A DNA stretch of 8,060 bases from CAZRRV01 sp964602735 (GTDB lineage Bacteria; Bacillota; Clostridia; Oscillospirales; Acutalibacteraceae). Below, piece after piece: positions 1-6,109 of this stretch (positions are counted from its first letter, which is position 1; every line of letters starts with the position of its first letter). The notes under the pieces were generated by a model. The model saw only the letters and a program-made list of their open reading frames with translations, made no database searches and had not been told where the DNA came from. The stretch is from assembly GCA_964602735.1 (NCBI GenBank), contig CAZRRV010000053.1, forward strand, positions 1 to 8,060, read 5' to 3'. A program made the position numbers and the translations under genes.

Positions 1-69
1 ACGGAAAGCGCCGACAAAGGCGCGCCGCTTTACACACACGGAAAGGGGAGCCGTAAATGGCATATGTAA
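1..69 (+). CDS. possible 3' end of an upstream gene (partial)
   Basis: Frame 1 is open from the window edge to a TAA at 67-69 and would give a 22-residue C-terminal tail ending GKGSRKWHM. Its codons carry mostly G or C in third position, as in rpiB. If real, it overlaps the rpiB start by 13 bases, which would make rpiB the downstream member of an operon. Frame 3 is also open but ends at the TAA at 54-56, directly before the rpiB ATG. No family can be recognised from so short a tail, and either frame could be chance. Confidence 0.3.
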   Translation, partial: TESADKGAPLYTHGKGSRKWHM

Positions 70-539
70 CGAGAGACGATACCGTGGCGCTGGGATGCGA
101 TCACGGCGGGTTCGATCTGCTCAACACGATTGAGGCGAATCTTAAAACGCGGGGATACAACACCCGGCGGTTCGGCTCGCGGACGGGCGAGACGGTCGAT
201 TACCCGGATGTGGCGCTGAAAACGTGCGGGGAGGTGACTTCCGGCGCCGCGAAGTGCGCGATACTCGTATGCGGCACCGGGATCGGAATGTCGATAGCGG
301 CGAACAAAATAAAGGGAATACGCGCCGCCGTCTGTTGCGACGAATATTCCGCGAGATACACCCGCCTTCACAACGACGCCAATGTTCTGTGCCTGGGCGG
401 ACGGGTGACGGGCCCGGGCGTCGCGCTTGAACTCGTCGAAATTTTCTTCGCCACCGAATTCGAGGGCGGGCGGCACCTGCGGAGAATAAATGCCGTTGCC
501 GCCATCGAAAACGGGGAAAGCGGGAAAGCGGAAGATTAA
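57..539 (+). CDS. rpiB: ribose-5-phosphate isomerase B
   Basis: Cytosolic enzyme interconverting ribose 5-phosphate and ribulose 5-phosphate in the non-oxidative pentose phosphate pathway. The 160-aa product has the RpiB/LacAB landmarks in order: phosphate-sugar motif ALGCDHGGF (residues 11-19), DYPD (48-51), catalytic-cysteine loop VCGTGIGMSIAANK (Cys72), HNDANVL with His105, and EFEGGRH (134-140) near the end. The Cys active site and the GGRH ending favour RpiB over the galactose-6-phosphate isomerase subunits LacA/LacB. Length is slightly above the usual 145-150 because of a short hydrophilic tail (ENGESGKAED). The ATG at 57 has a purine-rich ribosome site AAGGGGAG six bases upstream. It faces the phage genes convergently, and its TAA stop overlaps theirs. 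It looks intact and is very probably a host gene; phage cargo is a less likely alternative. Confidence 0.96.
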   Translation: MAYVTRDDTVALGCDHGGFDLLNTIEANLKTRGYNTRRFGSRTGETVDYPDVALKTCGEVTSGAAKCAILVCGTGIGMSIAANKIKGIRAAVCCDEYSARYTRLHNDANVLCLGGRVTGPGVALELVEIFFATEFEGGRHLRRINAVAAIENGESGKAED

Positions 540-2512
540 CCGGGCCCGGCAGATCGGGCGGCGAACCCGATTTTCCCGGCAGTAAACGCCCCGGCGCATG
601 AGAGTTTAAGGGCGAAACGGAAACGCGGGGGCGCGGCGGGGAGCACACGGTGCGGCAGTGTCCCGCCGTCGTCGGCGGTACCGCGAAGCGAAACGCCCGT
701 CTGGATATGCTCGCCCCGCTCGGTCAACAGCGAAAAATCGACCGTCTCCCCCTCTTCCCCGGCGAGGAAGAACATCCCGCATTCGATGAATTTTTCCAGG
801 AACGGCCGCCCGAAATCGAACGGCGCGGTTATGAAATACGCGGGAATCGGGCGCTCATCGCCGCCGGGCAGGAGATCGCGCGTATCGGCGGCGGACAGGG
901 CGTATCGTCGCAGCGTTCCCCCGCCCGCCGAGAGAAGTACGAGGCCGTCGAAAAACACCGCCGGGCTTATGTCGCCCGGCGGTTCCCATATATAAAAGTC
1001 GGGTTCGCTCACTCCGCTTTTTGTTACGCCGCCGGCGTTGGCGTAGCCGTAGGTTTCGGAATCGGTTACGAAGGCGAGCTTACCCGCGAATATAACGATA
1101 TGCCCGCGCCATACGCCGCTCACGGCCGATTTCAACGCGGCTTTCCCGACGCTCCGCAACTCCTCCGCCGCCCCGCGCGAGAGTTCGAACACCCCGTATT
1201 CCCCGCCGCCGGAGGAACGGAGGGTGCGCACCTCCCCCGCCGACGAAAGCCACACGAGCCGGTTGCGGCAGTTGAGGAGGGTTTCGGGGCAGTCGCACCC
1301 GCCGGTAGGGCTTATCTCTTCGGCGACGAACCCGTTTCCGCCGCTGTCGCGCAGGCGGTAGATTTCGTTCTCCTTAAAGGCGAAGAGGGCGCCGCCCTGC
1401 CTGCCGAGCGCGGTTACGGGGCTCCACGGCTCCCCCGCCGGGCAGAACCCCGATTCGGGGAAATAAAGCGGTTCCGCCGCGTCCCCCGCAAGGACGAACC
1501 CGCCGGTTCCGGGCAGCGATCCGCCGTACAGAAACAGCCGCGCCCCGCCGCCCGCGCCGGAGAATCCCCCGAAACGTGCGGCGCGGGTCATGGAAAAAGC
1601 GAGCCGTTCGTTGTAATCGGCGGTGCCGGCGGAGAGGGGCGCCTCGATTTCCATGTCGTCCCCCTCGCCCGGGAACAGTGAACGTATGTCGTCCGCCGTC
1701 TGCCCCGGTTCGATGAGAAAGACGATGTTGCGCCCCCGGAGGGTCATTTTAAGCCCGTCGGCGGCGTAATCCTCCTCCTGCGCCGCGGCGCCGGGATTCA
1801 GCGTTATTTCGTGCCGCGACACCGCCCCGTTCCCGCCTGTAAGCACGGCGGTTATCTTCTCCCCCGCCAGACTGCCGGGAAGTTCCCCCGCGCCGTCGAA
1901 AACCGGGTAGGGCAGCTCGAACGAAAACAGATCGTTCGCCGAGGCGAAAACGTACAGCGCGCGGTACCGGCGGCAGAGGGCGTTTACGCCGTCGCCGTTC
2001 TCCCATGCAGCCGCCCTGTCGTAGACGGCTCCCGCCTCTCCGCTCATGCGTATGCGGGTGCGAACGGTCGGAAGATACGGCTCCGCCTCCTCCCAGCGGG
2101 GCGCGCCGGGAGCCAGCGTCAGTATTTTATTCCCGCCGCTCTCGCGCGACAGGCAGTACAGCGTTTCCCCGGCGGAGTATACGGCGCAGCTTTCGATCAC
2201 GCCGTCGGCGGCGTAATCCGGCGCGGGTTCCTCCCCGCTTTCCGAAACGAAGAGGAATTTAAGCGTATCGCGGCCGTCTTCGGAAATTTTCAGTACCGCG
2301 AGGCGGCTTACCTCCCCGCCGTTCTCCCTCACCGCCCCGCAGGGAACAGTCTCGCAATCCCCGTCCGCGCGTATCCCGCCCGGGAGAACCCTGAACGCGG
2401 GTCTTGGCGCGAGGGTTCCGCCGCGCGGGAGCATATTGCGGCTGTCGCGGATCGCTCCGCCGCCGTAGTCTTCGATACGGACCGTAAGTTTATCGGTTTT
2501 TGTTTCGGCCAT
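536..2512 (-). CDS. phage tail nozzle / DNA-stabilisation-like protein
   Basis: A 658-aa protein, probably the particle's head-proximal tail nozzle (P22 gp10 or T7 gp12 type role) that seals packaged DNA. What is seen: an N-terminal segment with RNMLPRGGTLAPRPAFRVL (residues 25-43), the pattern of phage proteins that open with an NM...R-G/A-F-R stretch; many short beta-rich, Gly-rich repeats consistent with a beta-propeller; LFLYGG (326-331) and LYFPESG (349-355); GALFAFKENEIYRL (374-387); a PFDFGRPFLEKFIECGMFF stretch (564-582) resembling the conserved C-terminal beta region of these proteins; and a beta-rich end (RFRFALKLSCAG). The start has an excellent AAAGGAGG six bases upstream, overlapping the stop of the adaptor gene. 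It is the last gene of the block, and its TAA (538-536) overlaps the rpiB stop. Family assignment is from pattern memory; a tail-fibre or baseplate role is less likely. Confidence 0.7.
   Translation of the reverse strand: MAETKTDKLTVRIEDYGGGAIRDSRNMLPRGGTLAPRPAFRVLPGGIRADGDCETVPCGAVRENGGEVSRLAVLKISEDGRDTLKFLFVSESGEEPAPDYAADGVIESCAVYSAGETLYCLSRESGGNKILTLAPGAPRWEEAEPYLPTVRTRIRMSGEAGAVYDRAAAWENGDGVNALCRRYRALYVFASANDLFSFELPYPVFDGAGELPGSLAGEKITAVLTGGNGAVSRHEITLNPGAAAQEEDYAADGLKMTLRGRNIVFLIEPGQTADDIRSLFPGEGDDMEIEAPLSAGTADYNERLAFSMTRAARFGGFSGAGGGARLFLYGGSLPGTGGFVLAGDAAEPLYFPESGFCPAGEPWSPVTALGRQGGALFAFKENEIYRLRDSGGNGFVAEEISPTGGCDCPETLLNCRNRLVWLSSAGEVRTLRSSGGGEYGVFELSRGAAEELRSVGKAALKSAVSGVWRGHIVIFAGKLAFVTDSETYGYANAGGVTKSGVSEPDFYIWEPPGDISPAVFFDGLVLLSAGGGTLRRYALSAADTRDLLPGGDERPIPAYFITAPFDFGRPFLEKFIECGMFFLAGEEGETVDFSLLTERGEHIQTGVSLRGTADDGGTLPHRVLPAAPPRFRFALKLSCAGAFTAGKIGFAARSAGPG
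553..574 (+). terminator. weak terminator-like hairpin after rpiB
   Basis: ATCGGG (553-558) and CCCGAT (566-571) form a six-pair stem with a seven-base loop, followed by TTT then CCC. It starts 13 bases past the rpiB stop and lies inside the 3' end of the oppositely oriented nozzle gene. A perfect palindrome CCGGGCCCGG (540-549) precedes it. The short T-run makes it weak at best. Confidence 0.25.
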
Positions 2513-2524
2513 GTCGCGCCTCCT

Positions 2525-2878
2525 TTACGGCATTTCGCTTTTAACCCGGCCGTTTTCCGGCACGGAGGCGCGCCGGAGTTTGTACTCCGAGTCGAAGTGC
2601 CTGAAAATTTCGCTGTCTCCCAGAAAGCGCGCCAGAGCCGCCGCCACCCCGTAGGGCATAACGCACAGGGTTTCGTAGGGCGGGAGTTCCACGCTTTCGG
2701 TCATATCCGAAAGCGGGGTAAAATCCTTTTCACCCCGCAAAAACGCCAGATCGGCATAGGTATCGTTCAGCGCGGCGAGGGCGCGCGGGGCGAACCTCGG
2801 GCTTTCGGGCAACCCCCCGGCGCCGTCGGTGTACCCCGCCAGAACGAGGGCGTGTTCGTAAATGTCTTTTCCCGTCAT
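2525..2878 (-). CDS. head-tail adaptor / connector-like phage protein
   Basis: A 117-aa mostly helical protein between portal and nozzle, the usual place of the head-tail adaptor that docks under the portal ring (P22 gp4, T7 gp11 or gp6-like). Seen features: an opening KDIYEHALVLAGY, then RALAALNDTYADLAFLRG, a mid-region ending ELPPYETLCVMPYGVAAALARFLGD split by a short loop, and a closing EIFRHFDSEYKLRRA helix. The order (helix, hydrophobic LNDTYADL helix, PYGVAAALARFLGD helix, basic FxxEYxxxRA helix) is what such adaptors show. Its ATG overlaps the portal TGA in an ATGA arrangement, implying translational coupling; AAGGAG lies ten bases upstream. Exact family not determined, but role by position and helix pattern is fairly secure. 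Confidence 0.68.
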   Translation of the reverse strand: MTGKDIYEHALVLAGYTDGAGGLPESPRFAPRALAALNDTYADLAFLRGEKDFTPLSDMTESVELPPYETLCVMPYGVAAALARFLGDSEIFRHFDSEYKLRRASVPENGRVKSEMP

Positions 2879-4500
2879 TGCTTTCTTTCTCCTTCCGTTT
2901 CTCTCAGCAGGCCCGCCGTATCCGGCACGAGACCGGCGGGCAGGCGTTCAAGGTACTGGCGCAGGGTTATATGCCCCGCGTCGAGCAGTCTGTCGAGCGC
3001 GGCTATAACCGCGCTTTCTCCGCGGGAGGTGGCGGCTCCCGCGTCGATAACCGCCCGCAGCGGCAGATCCGCGTAGCGCGATGCGTCGAACCGGTAGACT
3101 TCGGTTCTGCCGTTCATTTTAACCGGGAGCGGGCGGCAGCCGTAATGCCGCAGCCAGAACTCCGCGAAAACCCGCGCGAGATCTTCGATAAAGGCGTAAA
3201 AGCGGCCTCGGCAGACGGCGAGCGGGGCCATTGCCGCCTCCCGCAGGGCGGTTATGGCGGCGGCGTTGTTCGGCGTCAGTTCCCCGAGCGCCGCCTGGTT
3301 CGCGCCCGCGTCGGCGAGTGTGCCCTCGCACAGCGAATTTATCATATCGCGGTACTGCTTCTCGAACACCGGCGGGGTTAAATGGGTCACGGCGTCGGAT
3401 ACCGAATAATCGAATCCGCAAGCCACTTTTATAACCTGCCCCGGGACATTGCTTATCTCGCCCTGCACAAGGTCGGCGTTCACCACGGTAGTGGGCATTC
3501 CGCACATCATCATCGCCCATACCTCGGCCGTAAGGGCGCGGTTTATCGCTATCTGGTTGGGTATCAGGTAGGTTATCTCGCTCTCCCCGTAGGCGCTGCC
3601 ACGCCTCGGCTCCCATTCGAGTTTCGCGAACGGGTAGAGGCGGAGGCCGGTGTTCCACTCGCGGCGGACAAACCCGTCTTTGGCGGTTCGGCAGGCGAAT
3701 ACGGTCGGAGTACCGGTTTCGTCCGGCTTTTTGTAAAACCGGGTGATAACCGTAACGGTGCGCTCCCCGCCCCCGAACGGGATTTCGCCGTCCTTTTCGA
3801 TTCTCTCCAGGTCGGCGCGCGACGCCCCGTGCGCCTTCGCCTCGCAGAGCACCGCCGAAACCGGCTTTACCGCCGAGACGGTGATATACGGCTGTGACTG
3901 CAAATCCCCGGAATACGGGTCGCCGAAGTTCACGCGGGATATATCCGGCACTTCGAGCGCGATGTCTCCGCGTATGGGCGCCGTTTTGGCGCGGTCGGCG
4001 TAAAGCCCGGTGGCGGCTGAGGGATCCCAGTAGACGAACGCCACCCCGGTGCCGGATATATAGGCGCCGCGCAGCGCCTCGACTTTTTTGCGTTCCAGCC
4101 CCGTGCGTTCCGCCGCGGCGGAGAACCACCCCGACATCACCGCGAGCGCCCCGTTTATCTCCTCTTCGGCGCACGCGGCGGGCCGGTCTTCGCGCATGGC
4201 GGCGAGTCCCGCGGCTTTTGCGGCTTCGCCGGCGCACACTCCGTCAGACACAAAATTGACGTACACCGGCGCGGCGCTTACGGCGGCGATTTTGTATTCG
4301 CCTATCCGCTTTATTATATTGCGGCTCACAAGCGGGCGGGTTCCGCCGCAGTCGGCACCGTGCCACTGATCGCCGACAAAAAACCGCTCGTTCACCCTCG
4401 CCTGACCGGTTATCCCCAGTTTACCCAGCGACTCTTTAACCGCGCAGTCGCGTTCGTATTCGGAGTATACGGCGGCGGGGGTCAGTATGTCTTCACGCAT
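2875..4500 (-). CDS. phage portal protein
   Basis: A 541-aa protein forming the dodecameric DNA-entry vertex of the capsid and the docking point of the terminase. The N-terminal part has RFFVGDQWHG (residues 39-48) followed by RNIIKRIGEYKIAAV (60-74), a pattern of clostridial-phage portals. The middle has GAYISGTGVAFVYWD (145-159). The core signature region is GSAYGESEITYLIPNQIAINRAL (301-323, cut here by position), SNVPG (350-354), then NNAAAI (411-416) before long helices of the crown. It ends in a charged tail. The gene follows the capsid gene after a 123-bp structured gap, and its stop overlaps the adaptor start. The ATG at 4500 has its AAGGAG 12 bases away, which is long, with a competing ATG between them (see separate entries). 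A portal upstream of capsid is more common, so the order here is unusual. Confidence 0.85.
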   Translation of the reverse strand: MREDILTPAAVYSEYERDCAVKESLGKLGITGQARVNERFFVGDQWHGADCGGTRPLVSRNIIKRIGEYKIAAVSAAPVYVNFVSDGVCAGEAAKAAGLAAMREDRPAACAEEEINGALAVMSGWFSAAAERTGLERKKVEALRGAYISGTGVAFVYWDPSAATGLYADRAKTAPIRGDIALEVPDISRVNFGDPYSGDLQSQPYITVSAVKPVSAVLCEAKAHGASRADLERIEKDGEIPFGGGERTVTVITRFYKKPDETGTPTVFACRTAKDGFVRREWNTGLRLYPFAKLEWEPRRGSAYGESEITYLIPNQIAINRALTAEVWAMMMCGMPTTVVNADLVQGEISNVPGQVIKVACGFDYSVSDAVTHLTPPVFEKQYRDMINSLCEGTLADAGANQAALGELTPNNAAAITALREAAMAPLAVCRGRFYAFIEDLARVFAEFWLRHYGCRPLPVKMNGRTEVYRFDASRYADLPLRAVIDAGAATSRGESAVIAALDRLLDAGHITLRQYLERLPAGLVPDTAGLLRETEGERKQ

Positions 4501-4508
4501 AAATTCAT
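4482..4508 (-). other. 8-codon upstream ORF overlapping the portal start
   Basis: An ATG at 4508-4506 lies four bases after AAGGAG and opens an out-of-frame ORF of eight codons (MNLCVKTY) ending in TGA at 4484-4482, 17 bases inside the portal gene. The portal ATG at 4500 lies eight bases downstream of this ATG. If used, the small ORF would compete with portal initiation or feed re-initiation at the portal ATG. Its translation is inferred only from spacing. Confidence 0.35.
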
Positions 4509-4512
4509 TCTT

Positions 4513-4520
4513 CTCCTTTC
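4513..4520 (-). promoter_or_regulatory. ribosome-binding site serving two competing ATGs
   Basis: GAAAGGAG on the minus strand is the only good Shine-Dalgarno match before the portal gene. It is 4 bases from the out-of-frame ATG at 4508 and 12 from the portal ATG at 4500, so neither spacing is ideal (about 5-9). No other in-frame portal start fits better. Confidence 0.6.
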
Positions 4521-4523
4521 TTA

Positions 4524-4539
4524 CCGGAATGCGATCCGG
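4524..4539 (-). repeat. small hairpin CCGGA-6-TCCGG
   Basis: Five-base arms at 4524-4528 and 4535-4539 with a six-base loop, lying between the GC cloverleaf and the portal ribosome-binding site and sharing two bases with the cloverleaf's outer arm. It could be a separate stem or an extension of the larger structure. It has no T-tract after it, so it is not a typical terminator. Confidence 0.45.
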
Positions 4540-4623
4540 CCGGGGGCGGCCGCGGCGCGGCCCGGGGGGCCGCGCCGCGCGCTTCGCGCGCGCGCCGCGG
4601 CTGCGGCGCGCGGCCGCCCGGCC
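4538..4623. repeat. 86-base G+C cloverleaf inverted-repeat element
   Basis: The spacer between the capsid stop and the portal leader is 83 G/C out of 86 bases, with only three T and no A on the plus strand. It can fold with every base accounted for: outer stem 4538-4553 with 4610-4623 (14 pairs, one two-base bulge GG); arm A 4554-4563 with 4567-4576 (10 pairs, GGG loop); arm B 4577-4582 with 4586-4591 (6 pairs, TTC loop); arm C 4592-4598 with 4603-4609 (7 pairs, GGCT loop). That makes a four-way junction with no unpaired bases between arms, 37 pairs in all. On the minus (mRNA-sense) strand arm B contains GCGAAGC, a heptamer known to make an unusually stable mini-hairpin in DNA. It begins directly at the capsid TAA. 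No target-site duplication or T-tract is seen. Function unknown; a palindromic mobile element (REP/MITE-like) or an mRNA-stability element are both open. Confidence 0.8.
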
Positions 4624-5535
4624 TTACACGTCGGCCTCTGTTACGGCGTAGATGTCGTACTCCGCGCTCTTCTTCACAAACAAATCGTAATACAGCCGGT
4701 AGTCGAACTTGTAGGCGTCGGCCGCCGTGTTCTCCTCCGGGGTGAATACCCGCAGCGCCTCGGTTTTTTTAACGAGCGCCGCCGCGTTCGCGGGCATGAT
4801 AATCGCGTATACGGTCTTCGCGTCGGCGGACGCCGAGAACCCGCCCGCCTCGGGCGTGGCGCCGGCGTCGAAATCAAACGCCGTCTTCATCCGCGAATCC
4901 GGCACCGGTATGACGGCGACCCCGTCAACCGACTTCACCCGCAGGTTTATCTCGCCCCGCCTGAAATCGCTTACGGTTATCTGCCTCGAAATCAGCGGGT
5001 CGGAACATACGGCCGCGTACATCTCCCCGTTAACGAAAGCCACCGTGTCTCCGTCGTAGCCGACAGTTGAACGCAGCGTGTTCACCGTGGAAACAAACTG
5101 TTTCAGCGCGCCGGCGGCGTCGTAATCGACGGTGTTACCCGCGTCATCCGCCGCCTTCGCCAGCTTCGAGAGCACATAGGCGTCAACCTCCGGCACAACC
5201 TCGGTTCTCACAAATTCGCCCAGCACCCTGCCGGCCAGCCGCATCACCCCGCTTTCGTCGAGATCCTCGCGGTCGATTAGGAACGACCTGCCCCGGTCTT
5301 TCGATAAAGTGTAGCTCGTCTGCGATACCGTTACCGTCCCCCGGCTGAACCCGGTGTCGCGATCGTAGTCGGCGAGGCCGGTAAGCCCGATTTCGGGCAG
5401 GATAACCGTTTTGGCGCCGACGAATTTCTGCCGCATGGCGTTGTCGGCGAGAAACGCGGTCGCCGACGCGCGCGCGAAAACCTTGTCGAGTTCGTTTGAA
5501 TAGCGGCTCGCCGCCGCGATGGTGTTTACTGCCAT
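4624..5535 (-). CDS. major capsid protein (HK97-fold type)
   Basis: A 303-aa shell subunit. Seen features: N-terminal helix AASRYSNELDKVFARASATAF (residues 8-28, quoted by its first and last parts: AASRYSNELDKVF and ASATAF), FVGAKTVILPEIGL (38-51), YDRDTGFSRGTVTV (57-70), then DRGRSFLIDREDLDESG (80-96), the basic, acidic loop and strand pattern typical of this capsid group, followed by the long helix FVRTEVVPEVDAYVLSKLA (108-126). The C-terminal half has FVNGEMYAAV, the VIPVPDSRM strand (208-216) and a closing DLFVKKSAEYDIYAV. Length fits a compact HK97-fold coat with no inserted domain and no N-terminal cleaved scaffold domain; no protease gene is visible nearby. GAGG lies eight bases before the ATG, behind a 21-base purine tract that should give open mRNA. 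It is separated from both neighbours by structured spacers. Confidence 0.88.
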   Translation of the reverse strand: MAVNTIAAASRYSNELDKVFARASATAFLADNAMRQKFVGAKTVILPEIGLTGLADYDRDTGFSRGTVTVSQTSYTLSKDRGRSFLIDREDLDESGVMRLAGRVLGEFVRTEVVPEVDAYVLSKLAKAADDAGNTVDYDAAGALKQFVSTVNTLRSTVGYDGDTVAFVNGEMYAAVCSDPLISRQITVSDFRRGEINLRVKSVDGVAVIPVPDSRMKTAFDFDAGATPEAGGFSASADAKTVYAIIMPANAAALVKKTEALRVFTPEENTAADAYKFDYRLYYDLFVKKSAEYDIYAVTEADV

Positions 5536-5543
5536 GATAATAA

Positions 5544-5564
5544 CCTCTTTCTTTTCTTTTTTTT
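5544..5564 (-). promoter_or_regulatory. 21-base purine-only leader and RBS of the capsid gene
   Basis: The mRNA-sense strand runs eight A, then G/A, ending in AAAGAGG eight bases before the capsid ATG. In such GC-rich DNA this A-rich, unstructured stretch stands out. A-rich leaders are known to aid ribosome loading, so strong capsid translation is the simplest reading. Confidence 0.6.
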
Positions 5565-5616
5565 GCGATACCGCGTAAAGCCCGCCGCCGGGTGCGCCGC
5601 CGGACTTCCCGTCAGA

Positions 5617-5652
5617 TAAAAACCGCCGGGAATACCTCTCCGTATTTCCGGC
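5617..5652 (-). terminator. terminator-like hairpin in the capsid leader
   Basis: On the minus strand, arms GCCGGAAATAC (5652-5642) and GTATTCCCGGC (5635-5625) form an 11-position stem with one A-C mismatch around a six-base GGAGAG loop. After two G residues comes TTTTT (5622-5618). The A-rich bases just before the stem can pair with this T-tract, as in many intrinsic terminators. It lies between the scaffold-like gene and the capsid gene, so it would cut capsid transcription unless bypassed. No convincing promoter is seen between it and the capsid ATG. Confidence 0.5.
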
Positions 5653-5711
5653 AATTTAGTAAAACACAACGGGAAATTTCCGGCGGGCGACCCGCGAAGC
5701 CGCCCGGCGGT
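5622..5711 (-). promoter_or_regulatory. candidate transcription attenuator ahead of the capsid gene
   Basis: In the minus-strand transcript, ACCGCCGGG (5711-5703) is perfectly complementary to CCCGGCGGT (5630-5622), which is most of the right arm of the terminator-like hairpin plus the first base of its T-tract. Pairing of these nine bases would undo the terminator. The upstream strand can instead be held in a local stem CGGGCG (5706-5701) with CGCCCG (5689-5684). So three mutually exclusive pairings exist, the layout of an attenuator or riboswitch expression platform. Repeated CCGCCGG words in this region make chance pairing a real alternative. Confidence 0.35.
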
Positions 5712-5727
5712 ACCGTTTTGTTGTTTT

Positions 5728-5743
5728 GCGCGGTTTTCCGCGC
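5728..5743. repeat. hairpin GCGCGG-TTTT-CCGCGC after the scaffold-like gene
   Basis: Perfect six-pair stem with a four-base loop, five bases past the stop codon of the scaffold-like gene. On the minus strand it is followed by AAAACAACAAAAC rather than T residues, so it would not terminate that transcript by the intrinsic route. It may protect the 3' end of the upstream message. Confidence 0.5.
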
Positions 5744-5747
5744 CGCT

Positions 5748-6095
5748 TCAGTTGAAAAGACCCGAAACGAACGCCGTAAAGCCGTCGGTTTCGGGCTGCT
5801 CGATTCCCGCCAGGGAACCCGTGGCCGCCTCGTCGGCCGCCGCTTCCGCGGCCTCCGCCTCGGCTATCCGCCGCTGTTCGCCGTGCCGGTACAGAAGATA
5901 AGCGTAAAGAAGGTCGCGCTCCCCCGTCTCGGCGCTCTTCCGCACCTGTTCGGGCAGTTCTTCGTAGGGGCCGCAGTCGGGGAACTCCCGTTTAAGCTCG
6001 CGGTACTGCGCCTCGGTAAAAACCCGGGTGCCGTCCCCTCCGTTTTCCGGCTCCCCCTCCGGCGCGTCGGTGATTTCGATATTCGATTCTTCCAT
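5748..6095 (-). CDS. putative capsid scaffold / assembly protein
   Basis: A 115-aa acidic protein directly upstream of the capsid gene, the usual position of a phage scaffold. The N-terminal 25 residues are Glu/Gly/Asn-rich and probably disordered. A middle segment (VFTEAQYRELKREFPDC, about 25-41) reads as a helix. A long Ala/Glu-rich helix with likely coiled-coil character follows (LLYAYLLYRHGEQRRIAEAE and the AAEAAADEAA run, about 62-91). The tail GFTAFVSGLFN is hydrophobic and could be a capsid-binding end. No enzymatic motif is visible. It is short for a classical scaffold, which often exceeds 150 residues. GGAGGAG stands five bases before its ATG. Scaffold is an inference from position, acidity and helices. 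Confidence 0.55.
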   Translation of the reverse strand: MEESNIEITDAPEGEPENGGDGTRVFTEAQYRELKREFPDCGPYEELPEQVRKSAETGERDLLYAYLLYRHGEQRRIAEAEAAEAAADEAATGSLAGIEQPETDGFTAFVSGLFN

Positions 6096-6109
6096 AAATG
6101 CTCCTCCTC

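Noticed and set aside
29..36. No coding or RNA feature other than the possible upstream tail before rpiB; the short run here was checked for a promoter
   Set aside because: No -35/-10 pair is recognisable in the first 56 bases; too little sequence to judge.
57..539. rpiB as LacA or LacB galactose-6-phosphate isomerase subunit
   Set aside because: The catalytic Cys loop and EFEGGRH ending fit RpiB, and no lac/tagatose genes are near.
650..1681. Long open frame of 343 codons on the plus strand
   Set aside because: It lies wholly antisense to the nozzle gene, is Arg/Pro/Gly-rich with no family resemblance, and is the usual by-product of high G+C third positions.
1811..3076. Plus-strand open frame of 421 codons
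   Set aside because: Antisense across nozzle, adaptor and portal genes, without a plausible domain or its own ribosome site.
3119..4237. Minus-strand open frame of 372 codons inside the portal gene
   Set aside because: Arg-rich out-of-frame shadow of the portal reading frame.
4538..4623. Cloverleaf read as a tRNA gene
   Set aside because: No seven-base anticodon loop, no TTC-loop or D-loop consensus bases in the right places, no A at all on the plus strand and loops of only 3-4 bases.
4538..4623. Cloverleaf read as a classical intrinsic terminator of the capsid gene
   Set aside because: The sequence after it on the mRNA strand is GGATCGCATTCC, with no T-tract; it could still pause or stabilise RNA.
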